Shown: piece by piece, positions 50,001 through 62,110 of the stretch
Layout: each line of letters begins with the position of its first letter
How positions within the stretch are numbered: the first letter of the stretch is position 1
Assembly: GCA_030268105.1 (NCBI GenBank)
Contig: BSDZ01000080.1
Location: 2,459,001-2,523,000, forward strand
DNA length: 64,000 bases
Direction of reading: 5' to 3'
Origin: Volvox africanus
Lineage: Eukaryota > Chlorophyta > Chlorophyceae > Chlamydomonadales > Volvocaceae
Notes under the pieces: generated by a model
The model's input: the letters and a program-made list of their open reading frames with translations, nothing else
Database searches by the model: none
Told to the model about the DNA's origin: nothing
Program-made: the position numbers and the translations under genes

Positions 50001-53000
50001 AACATGCTCGCGATTCGGAATCAGAAGCAAAAGAGGGTCTGTGTGTATGTATGTGTGTACGTCCCATCGCACTGGGTTGCTGGGTGTTTAAGCTTCCCAA
50101 CATTACCGTCTCCCAACCCGGCACAACTTCGGACTTCCGACCTCCAGGTGGTCGTGCCGTATTTGTGCTCCCGGGACCTCTGCGGAGCCGCCCCCGATTG
50201 GGCACCCGTCGCCTGGTGCAGACCAACTTCGGCCGCATCGCGGGCGTCCTGTCTGAAGAAGTCACTTCCTGGTTGCTGGAGGCCCGCCGCCGGGCCGCGG
50301 CGCTGCTGCGTACGGAGCTAGTGCTGGTGGAGGAATGGAGCGAGCAGCACCTGCACCTGGTCATGCCGGCGCTGTGTAAGGTATGACAAGTAATGTAGGA
50401 GAACTGACACGTAACGTCGGATGGGCAGGCGGCTGTCCAATGTCATCGACCGCATCGTCCTGTCCACCGCCCCCACCTCTGGGGTGTTCCGGACCTGCTT
50501 GATCCTGGTGGTGCTTTCTGTCCATCACCTTTCTGCGTGTAACCCTACGAACCTCCGCCGGTTGGACTGTTGCGGCTGCCAGGGCGCGTTGGAAACATTG
50601 TGTGGGATATTGGTCCCTTGCGGCAGCTCGAAAGATAGCCTCGCCACCACCATTTCCTTGTTCCCAGCTTCTGCAGGTCTTCCGCCCCAGCTCAAGGAGA
50701 GATAAAGGACATTGCTCCCCAGCGCCATGCCTGTTTCCCCGTGCTTAAGGGTCTCCCCGGGAACCGGACGGGGTGAAACCAGGCCGGCCACACGCATCTC
50801 ATGGCTTCGTCCCATCCTCCCTTTGAGGGCCTCCCGCATCCAGTGACCACCCCGACACGCTCCCCACCAGGCCATCTCCGACCCGGAGGTTCGGCCGCTG
50901 ATTCGGGACTGCTGCGCCATCATAGGTGCATTCACCGACCCTGAGCTTGCGCTGCAGCTGCTGCAGCCCCGAGTGACCGACGAGGTGGCGGACCTCACTC
51001 AGCGAGCGGCCGCGCTGGAGGTGCTGGCGTGCGTTATCAGGTGTCCGGGGTTGGGCCGGGCTTACAGCCGGGCGGGCTGCGGGGAATGGCGTTTCGCTGC
51101 GAGTCGTGAAAATGCAAGCGTAGTGTGGGGTCAGGTGGGCTTGGCCGAATGTGCGGAAGTGTAGAGGACGCACGATGTTCGCTTTGTGTGCGTCTGACTG
51201 GCCACGAGAGCATACCCAACCTATTCCCTACCCTCTGGAAAAGTCGTTTGCCTCCAAATAAAAAGACAGCATCGTATTTTTGCATCACCAGTCTCCTATC
51301 GTTCTTTACAGCTGTCGCAGCAATCTCTTTCGCGTAACGTTAAGCTGCGTCTGCGTCTGCCAGCAAAGCCATGTCGTTGCGCGGATAATCTTATTGCCAT
51401 CGCTTCGGTCTGACTGTCTGCAGGGGGGCGGGCCCGCGGCGAGCGATGGACGCGCACTTGTCAGCGCTGCTTGACCTCCTCAGTTTGGAGTCTCTGCTCT
51501 CAAGCGAGGATACGCGGATTCGCAGGTGCGAAGCGTCTGTGTGATGCTGGGGGCCGTAGAAAAGAAAGCAATGGACTAGGTCACCGGACCCCGGTTGTTT
51601 TAACCAGAAAATTAGCTAAAGTGGCAGCGAGCCGTCAAGGAACCTTGAGGAGTGCTGGAAGACACCGGACACAATCACCTCGAAGAAGAGACCTGGGAGG
51701 CTGCTGCCTCCGCACACATCCAGAAAACATCTTTGTACGATTTATATCCGATGTCAGGGACATATTTACCGCAGAGTGGAAATATCCATTGCCCGCAGGG
51801 CCCTCTTGGAGATCATGGAGCAGCTGCTAGCTACATGTGGCCCCGCCTGTGGCCGCCAAGCGTTCCGCCTTCTGTGGGTGTGTCTACACCTGCGGGCCCC
51901 GGGTCGAGCCCCCACGGCGCAGACTGGCGCTGGACCAGGACCCCTGGGAGCCGCGGAGGGAGGGGCAGCAGCGGCGGTGGCGGCGGTGCCGGGTTGCGAC
52001 GGCGACACCGCCGGGGCCGTGGTAGAGGCGGTGTTACTGCCACGGCTGGCGGAGGCGTGCGGCTTTAGCGGCGGTGTTGATGAGATTATAGATGCCCACC
52101 GGCGGGAGCTGTTGGAAAAGGTGCGGGATCCGGGCCATGTCGACGAGTGGAGGTACCTTCTCTGTTATAATACTTACCGCAAGGCCGAGACGCCCCAATG
52201 TACTGTGTGGTACAGGAGTGTTTATATGCGCACTTGTTTAAGCAAGCATATGTCAAGCCTCCCGAAGAAAGCCTCCAAACCCCCATGGCCGTTTCCATTT
52301 TCCCTTCGCCCTTGCCCACCGCCAGTTGGACCCCGGGAGCTCTCCCAATGTGTTGCTAGCCACGGGCGTCTTGTGTCGCCTATTACTGCCATACAGCTCC
52401 TTGTCGTACCTCTTGTACCTCCCGGAGGAGTCTCTGGGCCGCGTGCTTCCGCCGGAACCACTGCTGAATTGCCGTGCTGCCGCAACCATCGCCACTAGCA
52501 CCGCCGCCATCACCATGGAGGTGGATGAAAATGACAGCATGGTAGCAGCTGATACTGCCGTTGTCGCCGCCGCTATGGAGGAGGATGTTGGCGAGAACCA
52601 GCGCGCCACCGGCATGGCGTCGCCATCGGGACAGCTGCACACACACGCGCATTGGTATTGGCACCCGGATAGTACCACTGCTGTGCTGTCGCACCTACAG
52701 ACGGACTTGGACTGGTTACCCCGCCAGCAGAGATGCGCCACCATGTGCTTCATCAGCCTGGAAGCCTGCCTCGCAAATCTCCCCGGACCGCTGGACGGCC
52801 CGGCGGTGGAAAGGCTGACGGCCTTGTTATGCCGCGCGTTGGGGGCATGTCACGAGCTGACCCAGCTGGCGGTGCAGGCGGTGCTCCGCTGCACGCTCAC
52901 CGCCTTGGTGCGGCGACAGCTTTTAAGTGACGGTGGCATGACACTGGTGGCTTGCCAGGTGGGCGAGCTGGTGCAGCAGCTGGCGAACTGCATGGCCGTG

Positions 53001-53384
53001 GTCAGTAGCTCGGCGTGCAGGTTACAGGCTTGCTATGTGATGGAGATGCTTGTGCAGTCTCCCGGTGCCAGGATGGTGCTGCTGGGCGACAGCACGGCAG
53101 TGCTGACTGCCGTGTGTGCAGCTGTATCAGCGAGGTTGTACGATGCGGCTGACGAAGTCCGCTGTGCGTCGTTGTCCTTAGCGCGCCAAGTGGTGAAGGT
53201 CGTGATGGAGGACGGGAGGGGGCGGACGGTGGGAGCCCTGGAACTGTCTGGTGGAGGTGCAGTGGCGAGGCTGCTGGCAGAGATTGCGCAGCTGCGAGAT
53301 GTGGCGCCCGGCAGCGGATTCTATGACGAGTACCACGCATTCAGAGCCTGGATGGAGCGGCACGGAAAGGCTGAGGCATGCTAG
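47026..53384 (+). CDS. DNAAF5 (HEATR2): Dynein axonemal assembly factor 5, HEAT-repeat protein (about 14 exons)
   Basis: Cytoplasmic HEAT-repeat protein required to preassemble ciliary dynein arms. Supported exons: 47026-47460, 47793 to about 48032, about 48253-48287, 48350-48536, 48764-48891, 49107-49193, 49503-49670, 49817-49994, 50148-50380, 50871-51040, 51424-51525, one unresolved near 51.6-51.75 kb, about 51775-52152, about 52340-53384. Diagnostic text: ADPHPAVRREFLGVLADW, LLPFVLSALNDEAPEIQ and KDIKDTLSYLPEEAHGIGW, matching the human block DPDPEVRK...LLSSLNDEMPEIR...DLKDKLDF. Later come LVQTNFGRIAGVLSEEV and AISDPEVRPLIRDCCAIIG. The product is longer than human DNAAF5 (about 855 residues), with Ala/Gly-rich inserts around 51.9 and 52.5 kb. 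The start is the ATG at 47026; the open frame upstream of it lacks an ATG. Exon 3 phasing and exon 12 are not settled. Confidence 0.88.
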
Positions 53385-53459
53385 GAAGGCAACCTATTCC
53401 GGCTACTCGCTCGGCTGTAGGAATGGCTTGAAGACCACAGGACTATCATTCACGGTGTT
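53253..53459 (+). repeat. DNAAF5 3' end, source copy of a 207-bp duplication
   Basis: The last 44 codons or so of DNAAF5 plus about 75 bp of 3' UTR. They recur at 57334-57540 in the same orientation with about two visible differences (GAATGGCTTG/GAATGACTTG and TTCACGG/TTCATGG). Confidence 0.9.
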
Positions 53460-54868
53460 GACCCCTAATTGTGGACAGCGTGGTGTTGCTTTAGAGCCAA
53501 GTTGGCAGATAGCTCCCGCCTTGCTGTTTCCAGGAGCCTTGCTTGTGGAGGGTGTTCGGCATGGAGCGTGAGGGATTCCATAGCTTGACATGAAGGGGTA
53601 AGCGAGGACCAAAGGGCAAGGTTGTACCGTCACACATACGACCTGGCCAGAACGAAAGTGGCAATGGGTGTCTGACGTGGGAGCTCTCCCGGTGGCGGAA
53701 CTCGGCATGGAGAAAGTTTTATTGGTGTCATTGTATGCCTTCGTTCATCATGGCTGGCGCTCAGCTGCAGTCGCCATCGTTCCCTGCCGCTCATACGCCT
53801 TTACACTTTCGGTGTAAATGCCGCCCAACCATGTTCGGGCCCATGCGCTACTTCCAGGGTTCTACTGTCCACCTCCCCTCACTCAGATCAAGATTACGTC
53901 TTGCAACATTGAAACGTTTCAAACGTTACTCCATGCCGTGGCAATCAGGCAGAGGAAGAAGCAATCTTAAATTATCCTCGTAATATCGCAGTCTGCGGGA
54001 CACAGGCTGCAACACGGCACAGACGAGGGGTAAGTGCGCGATGCCCTAAACCAAACCGTTACAGAATCAGTCGCCGTATCAGCATACACCACGGAACCAC
54101 ACATGGTAGACACAGTATTGACTTAGTTATTTAAGGAGGTCTGCCACGCAAATAATCACCCAAGATAACGCGGAGCACCCATTCTCCCTACTTCATAGTG
54201 TCAGCATACATTAAATGCCTGGGGGGTTCAAGACAATTTGCCTATCCTGGGTCGTTGGTAACTCAACGGTCGTGGGTGCAATCTTTATTTAGTAGTGCAG
54301 AAAATTTTGGCACGCAACCTGGCACCTGAACTGTGTAGTAGTACCACTGGGTCTGGTGTGTGTAGATGCCAACATAACAGTATGTAGCTGCCATTGGCAT
54401 GCAATGTGTGCTATCCATGCGAGCATACCGCCAGGTGGTGCAATCCTCATTATCTACAGCTCAGCCATCATGACCGCTCCCCCGAAATGTTCAGTGCATC
54501 CCTGCTAGTCTATCTTGTCACGGGAAAACCAGTGATTAATGTTGCTGTCAACTATTTACGACACCACATCTAACATAGCCCCTTAAGATTATCAGCCTCC
54601 ACCTAAATCAGGGTCCTACACACCGCAAGATTGCTACTGAAAACTTCTGCGGTATCTCACGGTCCTCCCTTTGTCACGTGGGACAACCAGGCAGTGAGCA
54701 AACACACGGAACCCTAGGTAGCTTTTATGTTTATGTTGTGTGGAATGCTCGCACATCCTGTACAAGTCGTACAGTATACACAAAAAAAATATACAATATA
54801 GACTGTGATAACAGCACATACACACACATTTCAAAGGCGTTTTGGTAATAACTACGACGCATTCTCTC
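53460..54868. other. Region between DNAAF5 and the membrane-protein gene, no gene seen
   Basis: Contains the rest of the DNAAF5 3' UTR (a TGTAA lies at 53813-53817). Beyond that it is AT-rich sequence without exon signals. Confidence 0.4.
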
Positions 54869-55972
54869 TTAGCATGCAAAAGCGGCTGTATCACCCTGCT
54901 TGGGCTGCGTTGAGACCGTCTCGAGCCTGCCCGGCGCTGGTGTCACACTGACTGACACGTTTACCCCCGCCGCGCCCATTCCGAGGGTAATGATGAGGAA
55001 CATGAGAGCAATGGACAAGATGATGAAGCCAGCTAGGGCCGCATTTACTGTAAAGGGAATGAGGAAAACGTGTCATGGCCGCGGAAAGGATCGTTGCGTG
55101 CATTCCTAGAGTAGACAGAGGGTAAGACAACGACGACAGGGTGCAGAAACGGGGTGCCGAAAGGGCAACTTCATATCGCCTGTCCTCCCCAGGTTCCACG
55201 TTGCTACCAAGCACATGAGGCGTATGCATCGTCCATACCCCGCCTGAACGTCCGTCGACGTGCATACCGAATGAGAGCGCCCCAATTATGGCACGGTGTG
55301 TCACATACCATACGCATGCGATCCGCAAAACACGTACCCGCATCGATGGTAGAGCCTCGAGTAGAATAGTCGTACATGATATTGGCGTCCATCATAGTCA
55401 CCGACAAGCACGCAGCGCACAACGCCTGCGGCATCGATGATCCTGATTTGGTTAGCTATTCATGATATCCATGCATGTGGCGGGAACACAAAGGCCCATG
55501 CAGGATTAAGTCAGCTGCTGCTCCTGTTGCTAGTGACCGCGCGACAGCGCCTCCATACCTGTAACGTGCTACCCCACGCCTGCGCCTTGCCTAAAATTGC
55601 CAGGACGAGGATGACGACGGCCAAAAAAAAGGCAAACCAGATTCCCCACTGCAATTAAGGGCATAATCTGTTATGAGAAGTCACTCATAGTAATTGAAAA
55701 TATCCCCAGTGCTTACCCACTGATAGCTCAGAGCATCGGAGCACCATTTTACTACGGTTTCATACAAGTCGTTGCAGTCCCTGTTTATCTGAACGGGATG
55801 TAAAGAGGTGAGGCGATGTGAGATAAATGTAAAATTGTTCTGCATAGTTGGCTGGATGCACTACTTTGTGGTTAGCATGTACCTTTGCGATTCCGCCAAG
55901 AGCTACTAACCAACCTATGAGCGCAAGGACCGCGCCAACAATTATATGGACTTTGTTCTTGATGCTCGCCAT
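54869..55972 (-). CDS. Small four-helix membrane protein of unknown function (5 exons)
   Basis: Exons (minus): 55972-55883, 55788-55717, 55648-55559, 55425-55314, 55047-54869. Every junction is GT-AG and the phases close, giving about 180 residues. The layout is MASIKNK, then helix 1 (HIIVGAVLALIGWLVALGG), a loop with two Cys (NRDCNDLYETVVKWCSD), helix 2 (IWFAFFLAVVILVLAILG), a weaker Cys- and Met-rich segment (ALCAACLSVTMMDA) followed by a polar loop with one Cys, helix 4 (LAGFIILSIALMFLIITLG) and a polar tail ending in Cys. The fold is like tetraspan or MARVEL-type proteins, but I see no diagnostic tetraspanin CCG motif, so no function is offered. Part of this gene is duplicated and collapsed at 61870-62110. 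Confidence 0.75.
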
Positions 55973-57333
55973 TTGGCTTATGATGAGCAGAATACAGCGC
56001 GACTTGCTGACGTTGGCGACGGAGTTGAACAATTCGCGTGTATATACTATGGAAAGATTGTATTTTATACGCGTTTTAGGAATTTTGTTGTAGGTCTTAT
56101 GGTATGTATGACTCTTTAATGTCTCTTGTGTATTTATAAAGAAGGAGAACAACATGATGACTGGGTCACGGCACATCGCTGGACGGTTGTCGGAGCACGG
56201 CTCGAAGGGAAGTGACAGTCTGGCACAGTGTTCCTCAGCGATATATTCCCAAATGAAAACATTGCCTAATCTTCCCACTTGCCTTTTAATTTCGTTGGAA
56301 TTTGAGCAACGGGGTTTTACAGGTCCACGTTTGTCCTTAAGCAATTCCTTATATGTTGCCTATTGTACCTGGTCTTCAAGGTAGCCTTCCGTTATGTCAT
56401 ACATTTAAGCATGAACATTGTGTACCTTCGTTGTCAAACGACGACCCAGACGTAGAGCCGCTCTGGACCGATCATATCCTTGTCCTCAAGGGCCCGGTTC
56501 TCGGGTATCAAATCAACATAAAATTTTTAAAGCATCTATTTTCTCTATAGCCGCTGAAATAAGTGCAGAAACGGGTCCTCCATCCCGCATTTGCCATGCA
56601 GTCGCGATCGCGAGCTTGAAGGCATAAGCGTCACCCTGAAATGTGTTTTCTAAGTCATATTTATGGTACAGTTCACGTAACTTGGTGCTTCGATTGTTCC
56701 AATATGCACGTCTGCCGGTGCATAATGTTAAATACCAGTCGGTCGTGCCTTATCAGCCTACCCCCTTGAGAGAGACTATTGCCACGAAGACAAAACCCTG
56801 CACAAAAGATCAGAAATGCATACCCGGAACGTAAACTGAACTCAACATGCACTCTTGTCCAGCTCCTCACTTACCGTAATTTACAGCCTGGTTGGTGCCC
56901 GTTAGCTGCGCAGCAGATGTATATGAAACGGCCAGCCTTGGCACGAAAGCGGAAGGGTGATCATAAGATGAACCCAATCCTACGTACCAAAGGTTCCCCT
57001 AGGTTCAGCATACTCGCCTTATCCCCACTGCTTCCCCGCATCTGTGCATACCCCTCGTGGGTACCAAAATCGTTCCCCAGCAGCCCCACATCCCTTCAGC
57101 GTTGATATTAACATCAAACGCAACAGCCTTCTCGGGAAGCTGGCCCCCTCGTAAGGTCTGCTAACTTTCTAACGCACGATGTCTGCGCAGATTAGCAGAA
57201 ACAACAAAAGGAGTCCAAACTACCCTTCGTTTAATGCCCCCAGTTCGGTAAAAGCAGGTGCCTCTTTACCTGCAGTACTATGATGTGACAAGCGATGGGG
57301 TGCGACGGCGAGCTGTTTGGCGCAGGGTGGCGG
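55973..57333. other. Upstream flank of the membrane-protein gene, duplicated further right
   Basis: No exon recognised. Much of 55928-57130 has a degenerate counterpart at 61983-63440. Matching islands include TGCATAATGTTA with CCAGTC (56717-56740 and 62780-62805), CCCTGCACAAAAGATCAGAAA (56798-56818 and 62871-62891) and GGTCAGCCTTGGCAC-like text (56930-56945 and 63203-63220). Confidence 0.55.
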
Positions 57334-57540
57334 CGGAGGTGCAGTGGCGAGGCTGCTGGCAGAGATTGCGCAGCTGCGAGATGTGGCGCCCGGCAGCGGA
57401 TTCTATGACGAGTACCACGCATTCAGAGCCTGGATGGAGCGGCACGGAAAGGCTGAGGCATGCTAGGAAGGCAACCTATTCCGGCTACTCGCTCGGCTGT
57501 AGGAATGACTTGAAGACCACAGGACTATCATTCATGGTGT
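57334..57540 (+). pseudogene. Duplicated fragment of DNAAF5 3' end
   Basis: A 207-bp copy of 53253-53459, about 99% identical by eye. It spans the end of the last coding exon, the stop codon and the start of the 3' UTR, with no start codon or upstream exons. Both borders are abrupt. No poly(A) tract follows, which argues against simple retroposition of a full 3' end. Confidence 0.9.
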
Positions 57541-59256
57541 GAAGCAAAGATTTCTCTCCTAGTGTCCTAGATAAGTAAAGTTCTTGGATGAATGTACGGA
57601 CACGTCGTAAAACTGTTTTGCCTATATAGTGTTCTTTCGTAAGCTCTGTAAGGCATCCATTGTCGTACAGCACCAATAATTGAGTGTTACTCGTTTCCTT
57701 GCCGCTTGCACCAGCTATGGATGGTGAAGGTGTTAACAATTACGTACCACCCACCTCCCGCCGCCTAATTCCTAACTACACAAGCGGGCGATAAGAATGG
57801 ATGGGTATTTCTACCGGTCACTAGGAGCAAACTAAGAATGTCAATTTACAAACGTGTGTTTGTAGGTCATGTGTCACGACGGATGGCATTACCAGACATG
57901 AAAGGTGCCAGTACTTGTGCTCTCGTGCACGTGCGTAATATTAATAGTTAATTTACAATGTAATAATATAATATACGTGTGAGCTGTATGCCGGAGCGGG
58001 GACTCAGTACGCTGGCCAGTGTATGGGGTGGCGATTGTGCCCGAAAGAGCCCTTTATCTCGACGAGCCAGTACAGCACTGATTCGTCGGAGGAAGGGTCG
58101 CGAAGGGGAAAAGCTTACCGATTGTTCAGTACTTATCTTAACAATATTTAGATCTTGATATTTTATCTTGGGTGTTAGTTGGTTTGTGTCGGTTGAGACT
58201 AATAGCGTTTGCCGCCCAAGGACGAGTTGTACGGCGCTAGAGTCGGAACAGATGTTCTTGGCGATATTGAGGGAAGTGACCTTTGTCACTTAGCTCTAGA
58301 AGCGTAATTCTTGAGCGTAAACGACCACCATATTATATCCTTTGTAACAGCGTGAGAGTCATCCATGCCACTCTGCCGGAACGATCGTAGGGCTTGGGTC
58401 CCAACACCAAGCCCCAGCCAGCAGGAGCTACTTTCTGCAGCCGACGGACGTATGATGCGCTTATAATAGTTAGAGCTAGGTTTCCGGAACCTTGCGTGGT
58501 GAAACACTTGCTGCTCTGATTAGTCGCTGCCGGAATTCTGAGTGCAGTACGGCTGACCCGTGGGTCGCTTGGATGATCAGCGCTCAAGTCGACAACGCCT
58601 ACGTCGACCTAGATGAGTTATTTGCCGCGAGCCACTGCTTGGTTATCCAGTGCTTTGAGGTTGTCCCTTTGTTGCCTCTCGCACCCCAGTGTCATCCAGA
58701 CACCAGCAGGGCTACGCACGTCAACCACACATATCACGTAGTGCCGTGCCCTGCAGAAGAGCGAGGTCCTTGAAGGGATCGATTGCACTGCGACTCTCCC
58801 AGGCGTCGTGAAAGAAACCCTGCCTCCCAGCATGATAACCTGAGCACTCCTCGGTACGAAAGTCAATGTCGCAGGTCGGTGTCACCAAGCCAGGCATTTA
58901 GTCAACGCCAGGGGCCACGTTATGGTGACACCTCGTGGGATTGGGACGTGCACGATCCATCATGCACTCAGCGCTACCCGCAGCACCCCGCTACCCACCG
59001 GCCCTCCCGGTCCCCATCCTGCGAAGGGGGGGACGCCAAGAGGTCGCACCCCAAAGCTCACTGGTCACCGCTCACTGGTCACTGCCCCCACCGCCCCCCC
59101 GGGTCGGCAGGCACGTGGAGCTAGGGATCCCTGGCAGGGCATCACCTTCATCTAGACAAATCCCCAGTGTCGTTGGCATTCAGCTGAAGGAGGTGCTACG
59201 TGGTGGTGTCCTACACGGCCGGACGCGCACTACCATAGCTCCAGCTATCTCTTGAT
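57541..59256. other. Repeat-derived or intergenic sequence, no gene recognised
   Basis: No splice-supported exon. A short direct repeat (GCTCACTGGTCAC, twice) lies near 59055-59085 next to C-rich text. Confidence 0.4.
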
Positions 59257-60990
59257 ATGACAGCAGCAGAGCAGCCAGAGGAGCAACAGGACACATTAGA
59301 AACTCCCAGCTCTGCGAATAAAGTATTGATCGCTTAGCCTACGCCAGAACCCTGGCAGACACCTCGCAGCCAAGGCACAAACCCCCACGTGCTGCGAGGG
59401 CACCTACAAGTTCAACATCAAGGACTTACACATCAGGAGGAGACATGTCAGGCCAGGGATTGCACGCGGAATCGAAGTGGCAACATAACACAGAGTATGT
59501 AGAGGACGAGTACGTACCAGTAGTAATCCCGCACCCATGTGCAAGAGGACACTTCCCCCAAAGATTCAGCGATCTCCGTTAGCCCCTGAGCTGCACGTGG
59601 ATCCGCAGCAGCCTTCGGAGCACAGCACCAGTGCGTCACCAGAAGAGGAGGAAGCTCCAGAGCAGTATCTTCTTCATCGCTGTCGGGAGAGGCTCCAGAG
59701 ACCCTAGTTAGCGAGGAGGAAGAGGAGGCCCCAGACCAAGTATCTTCTCCCTCTCCATCAGCGGAGGCCTCAGACGCCCCAGTCGGTGACTTGGAGGAGG
59801 AGAGCAGCAAGGTGGACGACACTGAGGTAGTTAGCAGCAGCGGAACATCCCAGTTGGACGACGGCAGCAACGACGAGAACATGCAGGGTCAAGGTGTGCA
59901 AAACATGCCCAACTTCTCTTTCAAGGAGTTTCCGCACTGGAAGTTTCCGCACTTTCAGCAGGCGGTGCGTGTAGTATCCTGGGGTATCTACGGGTAGTTT
60001 CCAGGATGGACCGTGTATGGTCATCTTCCGATTGGGCCTTTGTTTTGGCGGACATAACAGAGCTACAACAAGGTCCCTCGTAAACAACCAAACACGCAAG
60101 AAATTCGAGAAGGGCAGCTTCGCTGTTGACCACACCTTCAGGATACTAAGCACCATGCCAATACTGTGGCACGAGAAACTGCTGCCCACTCTCGAGGAGG
60201 AGGCACGGCAGTGGCTGGCAGCCAAGGATCCAGCAACAAAGTATGATGGTTAGACAATGATGGAGTTTTACATTCACAAGCTCCAAAAGCACATCGAGCC
60301 GGAGATGGTGAACAGCAAGCTAGCACAGTACACGGCGCTACATCAGTCAGGCAATTCACCCAAGACTTATCTTCGGCAGGCACGGCAGCTGGTGCCATTC
60401 ATTCCTGAGCATTATCAGCTAAGTATCATGGCACGGAGGTATGTCATGAGGCTGGAGCCGCTTGTGAAGACCCACGTGCTGGGCAAGTATGGGTCCGTTA
60501 GTACCAAGCTCTGGTTTGACAGGCTCAACGAGATTGCAGAGAATGCAGAGCAGTACTGGCAGCTCCTGCCGGTGGAAAAGGTGGACGAGGAGGAGAGAAA
60601 CCAGCGGCCAGGCGCACGCAGGAGAGGTCAGGTTCCACTCAGCAGGGTATCACACATGCTGGCGGGTGGAAGTCATTGGAGGGGAAGTTCTTTAGCACAG
60701 AGCATGGGGACAACTCCACCCATGACACAAAAGACTGACTGCAGGCTCCTATACGGCGAGCGCAAGATGGCGGCGTATCCTCCGCACGCAAACCCAGCAA
60801 TCAGGATCTGTCACTCGATGAGATTATCACCAAGGTGGTGCAAGTGGCCCTTGCAACCCAGCAGAGCGGCGCGGCACCGCAATCAAAGCCAGGACAGCCG
60901 GCGCGAGCCAAGCATGACGCCCAGACATGTGAGTATTGCGGGTGCAGCGGGCATGATGAGAGATGCTGTCACCACGGGGTGACGTTGGTG
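59257..60990 (+). pseudogene. Decayed retrotransposon gag region with CCHC zinc knuckle
   Basis: Several broken frames together read as an LTR-retrotransposon gag. They are an acidic Ser/Glu-rich N-terminal part (about 59440-59880), then TRKKFEKGSFAVDHTFRI, and a helical capsid-like block at 60257-60600 with LRQARQLVPFIPEHYQL and YGSVSTKLWFDRLNEIAENA. Last is a nucleocapsid knuckle at 60928-60969 with C-x2-C-x4-H-x4-C spacing (CEYCGCSGHDERCC). In-frame stops and frame changes (for example near 59998 and 60250) separate the pieces. I found no protease, reverse transcriptase or integrase downstream, so the copy is partial. The family (Ty3 or Copia) cannot be decided without pol. Confidence 0.65.
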
Positions 60991-61544
60991 CAGTGATCTG
61001 GCATGACACATGGTCATCCGTGTCCTCTCACTTGAGCATTTGCTGGTCCCAAAGTTATGTATCATCACCTGGTTGAAAAGCCTGACACACAAATGTATTA
61101 TGCAACGGATTCCTTTTTGCGGTCCCCGCCTGGTGGCCATGCTGGCATCAGGATGGATCGTTAGACCCCCAACATGTCTTACAGGTGATTAGGTAAGCAG
61201 CGTAGGAAGCCTCGTAAATATCAGTCTCACGACGATCATACTACGACTGCCAAGGGATGCCCAATCATTCTCCATTCATGTTATGGAATGCCCGTACCAC
61301 AACAGTAGATAAAAGTGCTGTTAGCACACAGCCATTATCTTGACAGCCTGTTCTGTAACGACTGCTACAAGTTGGTAGCAAGGCATGACTGCCAGATTCC
61401 CTGCACTTCCATCCGAGCTGCTAGCCTGGATGCATCCTGTATTGACGGCGTTCTATAGACCCTACAGATGGGCAAATGGTAGTTAAGCCAACTGGTGCTT
61501 TGGAGTGCCTACTGTAGTATTTTGATTGGGGTTTGCACAGATAG

Positions 61545-61630
61545 TATCTGGGATGGACGGTGTATGGACATCTTCCGATCGGACCTTTGCTCACGCGGAT
61601 ATGACAAGAGATACTACTCCTACGGGCTAT
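61545..61630 (+). repeat. Degenerate second copy of a gag segment (first at about 60000-60085)
   Basis: GGATGGACGGTGTATGGACA with following text matches GGATGGACCGTGTATGGTCA at about 60005 over some 80 bp, with roughly one difference in six. This suggests two nested or tandem partial copies of the same element. Confidence 0.6.
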
Positions 61631-61869
61631 GACACGTGCTAGCGGGGGACATGACGTGGCTTGGAAAAAAACGACTGCCGCGTTGAGATGGTAAGCACAT
61701 GCTGGCAGTAGAGCCAATAAGATAAAGGGGCCGAGACGGGGGACGTGCCCTCCAGACGGGGAAGAATGTAAGAGTGGTCACAATTGATGGTGGCCACAAA
61801 CACAGACACTGTCCGAAGCGCACATACACACCCAACTTATAAATGGCATTCTTGGCAACAACTAACACA

Positions 61870-62110
61870 CAATCTCTCTTAGCGTGCAAAAGTGGCCGTG
61901 TCGCCCTGCTTGGACTGCGTTGAGACCGTCTTGAGCCTGCCCGGCGCTGGTGTCAGTGCTGCTGCCCAGCCTCTAGAGTGCAACGACCGCGCCAATAATT
62001 ATAAGGATTTTGGAATTGATGTTCTTCATTGGGCTTATGATGAACAAATTTCAACGCGATTTGCTGAAATTGTCGACGCAGTTGAACACACGCATATACT
62101 CTATCTGTGA
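61870..62110 (-). pseudogene. Collapsed copy of the four-helix membrane-protein gene
   Basis: Bases 61870-61955 match the last-exon end of the gene at 54869-55972 (54860-54945). Bases 61983 to about 62110 match its first-exon start and 5' flank (55928-56070). The middle, about 1 kb with exons 2-4 and most of exons 1 and 5, is missing and replaced by about 28 bp. The initiator region is altered, so it cannot encode the protein. Similarity continues into the upstream flank to about 63440. Confidence 0.7.
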
